NCBI GenBank assembly: GCA_018399515.1
Contig: JAGYOB010000245.1
Span: 1-7,223, forward strand
From: Candidatus Nanopelagicales bacterium
GTDB lineage: Bacteria; Actinomycetota; Actinomycetes; S36-B12
Direction of reading: 5' to 3'
Length of the DNA: 7,223 bases
The notes under the pieces are model-generated. The model saw only the letters and a list, made by a program, of their open reading frames with translations. It was not told the DNA's origin and did no database searches. Shown in pieces: positions 1-4,535 of this stretch. The position numbers and the translations under genes are program-made. Numbering within the stretch: position 1 is the stretch's first letter; each line of letters opens with the position of its first letter.

Positions 1-675
1 CTCGCCGAGGACGCCTACGCGCAGCGATTCCAGCGACGACACCCGGTGGTCCCGAACTCGACACCGGTTCCCCAAGATGTGCCACCCACGGGTGACCATC
101 GAGTGGTTTATGTCGGCCATGTTTCGCAGGCCCGAGGAGGCCACGAGATCATCGAGATCGGTCGCCGGCTGCGGGGCAGCATCGAGGTGCACGTGATCGG
201 GCACGCAGATGAGCGCATGTCAGCGCTGCTGCGCGAAGCACACGATGACGGCGATGTGACCTGGCATGGCTACTTGCCGAATTCCGAAGCGCTGGCGATC
301 GTGCAGGGTGCGACGGTAGGGCTGTCGCTCCTGCATGACGAGCCGAACTACCGTCACTCACGCCCGACAAAGATCATGGAGTATTGGGCCCAGGGCGTCC
401 CTGTGGTGTCCACACCGCTGCCCCTGGCAGTGGACATGATCGAAGTTAGCGGGGGCGGTGTCGTCGTGCCCTTCCAGGACGCGACCGCTGCGTCGGTCGC
501 CATCGCGGATCTTGCGCGAAACACCGCTGAGCGGATCCGAATGGCTGAGCGCGGTCGTCGCTGGGTGAAGGACAACGCCGACTGGAATCGCGATGGGCCG
601 ATGTTCGTATCAGTCCTGCAATCGTGGTCGCAGGGTGCGAAGGTCGGTGAGCACAGTGCGGGCGACTCGGCGTAG
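1..675 (+). CDS. GT-B fold glycosyltransferase, C-terminal part (5' end outside the window)
   Basis: The reading frame is open from the first base, so the true start lies upstream; 224 residues are visible, ending at TAG 673-675. This is the C-terminal nucleotide-sugar-binding half of a glycosyltransferase family 4-like (Glycos_transf_1) enzyme. The Rossmann half begins with the strand RVVYVGHVSQARGG (visible residues 34-47). The donor-binding segment NYRHSRPTKIMEYWAQGVPV includes Glu127, which corresponds to the second Glu of the EX7E motif; the position of the first Glu is His here, as in many relatives with an NYRHS motif. A GGGVVVPFQD turn and a helical tail follow. The family transfers a sugar from a nucleotide donor at the cytoplasmic membrane face, usually for surface polysaccharide or glycolipid. 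Donor and acceptor are unknown. The 3' end overlaps the convergent sulfotransferase gene by 66 bp. A GTG at 46 is only an internal valine, not the start. Confidence 0.85.
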   Translation, partial: LAEDAYAQRFQRRHPVVPNSTPVPQDVPPTGDHRVVYVGHVSQARGGHEIIEIGRRLRGSIEVHVIGHADERMSALLREAHDDGDVTWHGYLPNSEALAIVQGATVGLSLLHDEPNYRHSRPTKIMEYWAQGVPVVSTPLPLAVDMIEVSGGGVVVPFQDATAASVAIADLARNTAERIRMAERGRRWVKDNADWNRDGPMFVSVLQSWSQGAKVGEHSAGDSA

Positions 676-1638
676 CGGCACCCGTCGCTGGCCGAGGCGA
701 TAGGCCCCCCAGGCGCCGGTCGCCGCCCCTGCTCCGGCCAATCCGATCCCGAGGAGCCCCCGGTGTCGTGCGGTCAGGACACCGCTGAGCAGCAGGACGC
801 CGGCAGCTCCAGCCCAGGGGAGGAAGTCGCGACCGGCCGCCCGCGCCTCGGCGGCGAGTCGTGCCGCTCGTTCCCGGCGACGCTCTTCGGCCGCCCTGGC
901 TCGTTGCGCCGCGGTGTTCTTGGGTGTCGTCTTGCGCCGGCCGACTGCAGTTTCGATGCTGTAGCCGTTCGCTTTGAGCCAGACGGCTGCTTCACCTTCG
1001 ATTGCGACGAGCTCCTCGTCGGTGAGCGTGTCTCGCCAGGCGCCCTCCCGGCCGTCGGTGATGTGGTTGGAGGTGATGCGGAGATTCTCGTCGACTCCGT
1101 GTCGCTTGGCCTCGATTGCTCGTTGCGACTGCGTCTGCAGGTCAACCTCCGCGACGATCGCCGCGACGCGGTCGTCATCTACGGGGACGTCGAGATAGTG
1201 AGCGAGATCGCGAACGAGTGCGGGGACCTCGTCCTTGAAATCTTCATAGCGGCGGACCCACACGTTGGACTTATTGCGCCAGAACGCGTCTCCGCGCAAT
1301 TCGCGACGCACCGTCAGGCGTGCGTTACGGGGTCCCCGCTCGGGATGTCCCTGCTTGAGCCTGCCCTTGCGGTATAGCGATGCCACTACATCGCGAGGGT
1401 CGCGGAAGGTATACAGATATCGGGCGCCCTGGTCGGGGAAGTCCTCACGGTCCATAGCCGACCGGAAATGGACCTTGGCCATCAGGAGATCGTCAGGGGC
1501 GGCAGCGGCGATGGGGAACTCATCGGTGGCCAGGCCCCGGGGATTGCGCAACCCTGGCCGACCCTCGAGCAGCATGCGCGAGATCTGCCATACCAGGGTG
1601 GACCCGGAGCGGTGCATGCCGCAGACGACGAGGAGCAC
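610..1638 (-). CDS. Sulfotransferase family protein with C-terminal two-helix membrane segment
   Basis: This is a 342-residue PAPS-dependent sulfotransferase. The 5'-phosphosulfate loop GMHRSGSTLVW is at residues 7-17, directly after the first beta strand. KVHF at 55-58 fits the usual position of the K-x-H active-site region. The 3'-phosphate site is FRDPRDVVAS (78-87), with Arg79 and Ser87 as expected ligands. The catalytic domain ends near residue 230. After it come a strongly basic Ala/Arg/Glu helix (about 237-271) and two hydrophobic stretches (about 272-288 and 294-315) joined by a short TARHR turn, then a basic tail rich in Arg. This is not the usual soluble architecture and suggests membrane tethering with the catalytic domain in the cytoplasm, where PAPS is made. 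The start is GTG, because the ATG at residue 8 would remove the first strand and the loop. The start follows the upstream sulfotransferase stop by 22 nt, so the two are probably one operon. The ribosome site is weak (AGGA 14 nt upstream), which fits translational coupling. The substrate is unknown. Confidence 0.85.
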   Translation of the reverse strand: MLLVVCGMHRSGSTLVWQISRMLLEGRPGLRNPRGLATDEFPIAAAAPDDLLMAKVHFRSAMDREDFPDQGARYLYTFRDPRDVVASLYRKGRLKQGHPERGPRNARLTVRRELRGDAFWRNKSNVWVRRYEDFKDEVPALVRDLAHYLDVPVDDDRVAAIVAEVDLQTQSQRAIEAKRHGVDENLRITSNHITDGREGAWRDTLTDEELVAIEGEAAVWLKANGYSIETAVGRRKTTPKNTAAQRARAAEERRRERAARLAAEARAAGRDFLPWAGAAGVLLLSGVLTARHRGLLGIGLAGAGAATGAWGAYRLGQRRVPLRRVARTVLTDLRTLRPRLQD

Positions 1639-1660
1639 CCCGGGAGTCTATGTCCTGCGC

Positions 1661-2803
1661 CTACGGCCCGTTCCCGGCGCCTCGCATCCTCTTTCGGCCC
1701 TTCTGCGGCTCGGGAGCGGGTTCGGCTGGGATGAGCCCACCGAGAAGAGCCAGAGCGGCACCGGCGGCTTCGGCGATCGCCTCGGGATCGACACCCTCGG
1801 TCGTTGTGGAACCGGGATCGACGAGCAGATCGGTGCGATCGCCGGTGAGCACCGCCTGTGTCTGTTCCAGTTCGGTCACATCCTGTTCGGCCCAGGTGCG
1901 TACCCGATCGGTCCACTCCTGCGGTAGGGCGACGCGTCGCCCCCGCTGGTCACGTGTTACGAAGGCTTCGCGCACGATGCGACCTCGAATCGTTCGGCGT
2001 CGAGACTCGGGAAGATCACCGGCTTCGAAAGCTCGATTGAGACCGGCGAGAACGAGAGTCTCTGGCTCGGTGATGCCGATATTGGCAGCCACGAGGTCGA
2101 CGTCGGGCGTGGTGTCTGGTGCGGTCTCCGCCAACGAAGTAGCGGCGACGAAACGGCGCCACAGTTCAAAGGTGTCCGAACCGGACCGGGGTACCCCGAT
2201 GACCTGGACGGATGAGGCGAACGGAGCCCAGCGCTGGGCGAGTGATCCGATCGCATAGGCGCGCCAGAAAGTCTGATCGGGATCGGCCTCCCACTGAGAT
2301 CGCCGCTCGGCACTGGTGCCGGAGCCGCGACGCTGATCCAACTGCCGCACGTATGTCGAGAAGGGAGTCGATCGGCCGTTGCGGATGTGCTGCTGCCATG
2401 AGCTCGGCAGCACCCTGCCCAGGTCGCGAGCGGTGATGATGACGTCGGTACGTGCCACTCCCAGGGACTCGACCAACCGTTCGGCAGCCCTCGCATCTAT
2501 CACCGACAGGGCTTCGCCCGATACGACTGCGGTGCCATCCCATCGCGAAACCTTGTCGGTGAGAGCCTGCCAGGAGTCTCGCTGCGCCTCCGCGCGATGG
2601 CGTGGCACCCACGGGAAGGATTCGGTACCGAGCAGGCCGTACGCGGCAGCCTCGTGGTTGTAGATCTCGCGCTTACCGACCAGTCTCGTGGGATACAGCA
2701 CCCCCTTCTTGCGAAGTTTGGGGGACAGCGCGGCCAGAACGCGCTGCAGATACGTCGTTCCCGACTTCTGGGTGCCGATATGCAAGACGAGGCGCTCGGC
2801 CAT
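1661..2803 (-). CDS. Sulfotransferase family protein, first gene of the minus-strand operon
   Basis: This is a 380-residue protein. The start at 2803 is chosen because a near-perfect Shine-Dalgarno AAGGAGGAGG lies 7 nt upstream and the protein then begins right before the first beta strand, MAERLVLHIG. The PAPS 5'-phosphosulfate loop is HIGTQKSGTTYLQ (residues 8-20), in the form typical of actinobacterial sulfotransferases. The 3'-phosphate region is TARDLGRVLPSSWQQ (124-138), with Arg126 and Ser134/135 as likely ligands. The C-terminus has an Ala/Leu-rich, weakly hydrophobic helix (about 342-359), then a Pro-rich and basic tail ending in RKRMRGAGNGP. Such enzymes move sulfate from PAPS to a hydroxyl or amine of a carbohydrate, lipid or small molecule; which one cannot be told here. 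It is divergently oriented from ribF, and its stop is followed after 22 nt by the second sulfotransferase, so the two are probably co-transcribed. Confidence 0.88.
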   Translation of the reverse strand: MAERLVLHIGTQKSGTTYLQRVLAALSPKLRKKGVLYPTRLVGKREIYNHEAAAYGLLGTESFPWVPRHRAEAQRDSWQALTDKVSRWDGTAVVSGEALSVIDARAAERLVESLGVARTDVIITARDLGRVLPSSWQQHIRNGRSTPFSTYVRQLDQRRGSGTSAERRSQWEADPDQTFWRAYAIGSLAQRWAPFASSVQVIGVPRSGSDTFELWRRFVAATSLAETAPDTTPDVDLVAANIGITEPETLVLAGLNRAFEAGDLPESRRRTIRGRIVREAFVTRDQRGRRVALPQEWTDRVRTWAEQDVTELEQTQAVLTGDRTDLLVDPGSTTTEGVDPEAIAEAAGAALALLGGLIPAEPAPEPQKGRKRMRGAGNGP

Positions 2804-2810
2804 CGCCCCA

Positions 2811-2820
2811 CCTCCTCCTT
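2811..2820 (-). promoter_or_regulatory. Strong ribosome binding site of the first sulfotransferase
   Basis: Read on the minus strand this is AAGGAGGAGG, 7 nt before the ATG at 2803. It is close to a full match to the anti-Shine-Dalgarno sequence. It decides the start against an in-frame ATG at 2851, which has no comparable site and would add 16 Gly-rich residues unlike the family. Confidence 0.85.
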
Positions 2821-2902
2821 CGATGCAGGTCGAGCCTGTTCGCGCCGCCATTGCCGAGAAACGGCACTGTTATGGCGCGGGCTCGTCGGGTCGAACTCGA
2901 CG

Positions 2903-2937
2903 GGCGCCCACCTCAGACGAGTCGGGTAGGCGCCCAC
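2903..2937. repeat. 9-bp direct repeat pair in the divergent promoter region
   Basis: GGCGCCCAC occurs at 2903-2911 and again at 2929-2937, 26 bp apart start to start (about two and a half helical turns). The repeats are seen directly; a regulatory role is only inferred from their position between divergent genes, and in GC-rich DNA a 9-bp repeat can arise by chance. Confidence 0.35.
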
Positions 2938-2963
2938 ATGCTCCCACGGTGACCTGCGTGTGT

Positions 2964-2968
2964 AAGGG
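2964..2968 (+). promoter_or_regulatory. Ribosome binding site deciding the ribF start
   Basis: AAGGG lies 7 nt before GTG 2976. Other in-frame GTG codons at 2949 and 2958 have no such site, so 2976 is the best start even though it gives a short N-terminus. Confidence 0.7.
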
Positions 2969-2975
2969 TTCACCC

Positions 2976-3905
2976 GTGCGTGTGGTGGTCATCGGGGTCT
3001 TCGATGGGGTGCACCGGGGGCATCAGGCCCTCGTGGATCGAGCGGTCCGTCGTTCTGTGGATCCGGGCGAGTCCGGGGCGCGTGAGGTGATCGCGGTCAC
3101 GTTCGATCCGCATCCGGCGGCGGTGTTGCGCCCCGATCGAGCACCGGTGATGTTGACGAGCGTGGATCGCCGGTGCGATCTGCTGCGTGCTGCTGGTGCC
3201 GACGATGTAGCGGTCTTGCGCTTCGATCATGATTTCTCGCAACTGTCCCCGACGGAGTTCGTTGATCGGTTGATCGGCGATGTGCTCGGTGGGCGAGCCG
3301 TCGATGCTTTCGTGGCGGGAAGTAACTTCCGATTCGGCCAAGGAGCAGTCGCTGATGTGGCCGCTTTGCGTGCCATCGGCGTGGAGCGGGGATTCGAGGT
3401 GGATGAAGTAGCCCTGGTCACCGAGCGATTCCCCGACGCCCCGGATGTGATCTGGTCCTCGACGTTCGTGCGTTCATCGATCGCGTCAGGAGATGTCGCC
3501 GGCGCGGCGCGCGTGTTGGGTCGCCCGCACCGAGTGGAGGGGGTGGTGGTCACCGGTGAGCGTCGGGGCCGCGAACTGGGGTACCCGACGGCCAATGTGG
3601 ACGCGGGGTCGGATCTGGCGATCCCCGGAGATGGGGTCTACGCCGGTTGGTTGATCGACGGGCACGACCGGTGGCCGGCGGCGATCTCGGTGGGAACGAA
3701 CCCCCAGTTCGAGGGAACGAGTCGAACGGTGGAGGCCTATGTGCTCGGTCGTGATGACCTGGACCTGTACGGCCACGAGGTGGCGGTGGAATTCGCCGAG
3801 CATATCCGCGGCCAGCAGGTCTTCGACTCTGTCGAGGGCCTGACGACCCAGATGGGACGCGACGTCGCCCAGGCGCAGCGGATCACCTCCGAGGAGATTC
3901 GCTAG
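2976..3905 (+). CDS. ribF: Bifunctional riboflavin kinase / FAD synthetase
   Basis: This 309-residue cytoplasmic enzyme makes FMN from riboflavin and ATP, then FAD from FMN and ATP. The N-terminal FAD synthetase (nucleotidyltransferase) domain shows GVFDGVHRGHQ (residues 7-17), TFDPHP (42-47), GSNFRFG (115-121) and the SSTFVR motif (161-166). The C-terminal riboflavin kinase domain starts near 183 and shows GERRGRELGYPTAN (194-207), with the Thr and Asn that bind Mg-ATP, then PGDGVYAG (217-224) and VEAYVL, whose Glu253 fits the catalytic base of the family. Total length is normal, but the start leaves only six residues before the GxFDG motif, whereas most relatives have about 15-25, usually with a W-x-G-L lead. 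In many bacteria truB lies just upstream; here a divergent sulfotransferase operon does instead. rpsO follows 132 nt downstream on the same strand. Confidence 0.94.
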   Translation: MRVVVIGVFDGVHRGHQALVDRAVRRSVDPGESGAREVIAVTFDPHPAAVLRPDRAPVMLTSVDRRCDLLRAAGADDVAVLRFDHDFSQLSPTEFVDRLIGDVLGGRAVDAFVAGSNFRFGQGAVADVAALRAIGVERGFEVDEVALVTERFPDAPDVIWSSTFVRSSIASGDVAGAARVLGRPHRVEGVVVTGERRGRELGYPTANVDAGSDLAIPGDGVYAGWLIDGHDRWPAAISVGTNPQFEGTSRTVEAYVLGRDDLDLYGHEVAVEFAEHIRGQQVFDSVEGLTTQMGRDVAQAQRITSEEIR

Positions 3906-3918
3906 GTTCCCACCCTGG

Positions 3919-3924
3919 TAGCCT
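3919..3924 (+). promoter_or_regulatory. Possible -10 element of an rpsO promoter
   Basis: TAGCCT fits the actinobacterial TANNNT pattern and sits 14 nt after the ribF stop, which would give a transcript starting near 3931 and a leader of roughly 107 nt. No good -35 is visible at the right distance, so this is a weak call. Confidence 0.25.
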
Positions 3925-3944
3925 CATGGGTGACGGTCTCGAGG

Positions 3945-4018
3945 CAGGCGCCTTGGGATTCGTGACTTCCCTTCGCGCAAGGTGCCCGGAGGAAGCATCC
4001 GCAACGGATGCGCGCCTG
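3945..4018 (+). promoter_or_regulatory. Structured rpsO leader, candidate S15 autoregulatory element
   Basis: A long-range helix pairs CAGGCGC (3945-3951) with GCGCCTG (4012-4018), 7 bp and perfect. Inside it, the hairpin GCATCCG-CAA-CGGATGC (3995-4011, 7 bp, perfect) abuts the 3' strand of the first helix with no gap, so the two could stack. The remaining interior (3952-3994) can form at least one more helix, for example CCTT/AAGG (3970-3973 with 3979-3982) or CTTCC/GGAAG (3966-3970 with 3991-3995, competing). The result resembles a multi-way junction ending 7 nt before the rpsO Shine-Dalgarno site AAGGA (4026-4030). S15 binds a three-way junction in 16S rRNA and represses its own mRNA through leader structures in several bacteria; that this leader does so is inference. 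There is no T-run, so it is not an intrinsic terminator. Confidence 0.45.
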
Positions 4019-4037
4019 ATCAGACAAGGATTCATAC

Positions 4038-4307
4038 GTGCCGCTTGACAATGCCACCAAGGCCGAGATCATCGCTGAGTTCGGGTCGGGTCCCCAGGAC
4101 ACCGGTAGCCCGGAGGTCCAGATCGCGATGCTGAGCCGTCGGATCACCGAATTGACCGAGCACTTGAAGACGCATAAGCACGATCACCACTCGCGGCGGG
4201 GTCTGCTTGCACTCGTCGGCCAGCGCCGCCGGTTGTTGAAGTACCTCACGGATGTGGATATCACGCGGTACCGCGCGATCATCGACAAACTCGGCCTGCG
4301 CCGGTAG
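4038..4307 (+). CDS. rpsO: 30S ribosomal protein S15
   Basis: The protein has 89 residues, the standard S15 length. It binds the central domain of 16S rRNA early in 30S assembly. The family signature is clear: an N-terminal helix [16 protein letters not shown], the segment [16 protein letters not shown], the rRNA-contacting loop [16 protein letters not shown], and the ending LGLRR. The start is GTG, 7 nt after AAGGA (4026-4030). The gene is followed after 228 nt by pnp, the classic rpsO-pnp pair. The TAG stop (4305-4307) lies in the loop region of a hairpin, and the final codons plus the stop are duplicated 33 bp downstream outside the gene. Confidence 0.97.
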   Translation: MPLDNATKAEIIAEFGSGPQDTGSPEVQIAMLSRRITELTEHLKTHKHDHHSRRGLLALVGQRRRLLKYLTDVDITRYRAIIDKLGLRR

Positions 4308-4349
4308 GTGCAGGGCGGTTAGGGGGGCCTGCGCCGGTAGGTGCAGGGC
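4293..4349 (+). repeat. Exact 24-bp direct repeat, 33-bp period, over the rpsO stop codon; each copy is a hairpin
   Basis: Copy one is 4293-4316 and copy two 4326-4349; they are identical over 24 bp and mismatch on both flanks. Copy one contains the last rpsO codons (CTG CGC CGG TAG). Each copy folds into an 8-bp stem CCTGCGCC / GGTGCAGG with a GGTA loop and one G-T wobble (4295-4302 with 4307-4314; 4328-4335 with 4340-4347). The 33-bp period suggests a local tandem duplication of the gene end. Neither hairpin is followed by a T-run, so they are not standard intrinsic terminators; they could slow 3' exonucleases or serve as RNase III substrates between rpsO and pnp. Confidence 0.9.
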
Positions 4350-4403
4350 AGGACAATCGAATAGATGACGATGGCACCGGTGTTGGTCAGGGTGTGACGA
4401 AGA

Positions 4404-4464
4404 GTCGGTCCTCGGTAGTGGCTTCCGGGCAGGTGCTGCCCGTGGGCCTCGATCGAAGACCGGC
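4404..4464 (+). promoter_or_regulatory. Nested stem-loop in the rpsO-pnp spacer
   Basis: An inner hairpin pairs 4420-4432 with 4436-4448 (loop GTG, core CGGGCAG/CTGCCCG perfect, lower part with two G-T pairs and one mismatch). An outer 7-bp helix pairs 4404-4410 (GTCGGTC) with 4458-4464 (GACCGGC, one wobble). The length and near continuity of the inner stem are suited to RNase III. Processing of rpsO-pnp spacer stems by RNase III is known in Escherichia coli and Streptomyces; here it is inferred. No T-run follows. Confidence 0.5.
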
Positions 4465-4492
4465 CGTGCACCCGGGATCTCAACCTGTGCGA

Positions 4493-4518
4493 TCGAACGC
4501 ATAACGCATGCGTTTCGA
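4493..4518 (+). promoter_or_regulatory. 10-bp stem-loop directly before the pnp ribosome binding site
   Basis: TCGAACGCAT (4493-4502) pairs with ATGCGTTTCGA (4508-4518) apart from one bulged T, with loop AACGC. It ends 4 nt before the GAAGGAG Shine-Dalgarno site (4523-4529) of pnp, so folding, cleavage or protein binding here could affect pnp translation. PNPase controls its own mRNA in other bacteria through a processed leader stem; the same use here is inference. Confidence 0.5.
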
Positions 4519-4522
4519 CGAT

Positions 4523-4529
4523 GAAGGAG
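4523..4529 (+). promoter_or_regulatory. Ribosome binding site deciding the pnp start
   Basis: GAAGGAG lies 6 nt before GTG 4536. The in-frame ATG at 4521 overlaps this site itself and has none upstream, so GTG 4536 is the start. Confidence 0.85.
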
Positions 4530-4535
4530 TTACCC

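Larger units (their letters stand above)
2804..2975. other. Divergent intergenic region between the sulfotransferase operon and ribF
   Basis: These 172 bp must hold the minus-strand sulfotransferase promoter, and the ribF promoter unless ribF is transcribed some other way. No -35/-10 pair is convincing. On the minus strand CATAAC (2871-2876 read in reverse) is a weak -10 candidate without a matching -35. The region holds a 9-bp direct repeat GGCGCCCAC (2903-2911 and 2929-2937) and the short palindrome GTCGA-AC-TCGAC (2890-2901), both possible but unproven operator elements. Confidence 0.5.

Noticed and set aside
1265..2258. Long + strand open frames opposite the sulfotransferase genes (for example 1265-1927 and 1650-2258)
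   Set aside because: They have Arg/Ser/Pro-rich compositions typical of antisense frames in GC-rich DNA and no recognisable motif.
2804..2851. Upstream ATG at 2851 as the start of the first sulfotransferase
   Set aside because: It adds a Gly-rich 16-residue lead, has no good ribosome site, and the ATG at 2803 has a near-perfect one at the right distance.
2851..2876. TTGCCG / TATGGC as a ribF promoter
   Set aside because: The spacer is only 14 bp and the -10 match is poor.
2688..2975. Long 5' extension of the ribF frame reaching back to 2688
   Set aside because: It runs antisense through the sulfotransferase start, is low-complexity Arg/Pro-rich sequence, and does not resemble RibF. The family match begins only after GTG 2976.
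4293..4349. CRISPR-like repeat or mobile-element footprint
   Set aside because: There are only two copies at a 33-bp period, derived from the rpsO coding end, with no further units, inverted termini or transposase; a local duplication explains it.
4293..4464. Intrinsic terminators after rpsO
   Set aside because: The stems are good but none is followed by a T-rich run. Rho-dependent or partial termination cannot be excluded from sequence.
4521..4535. ATG 4521 as the pnp start
   Set aside because: The ATG overlaps the Shine-Dalgarno site that serves GTG 4536.
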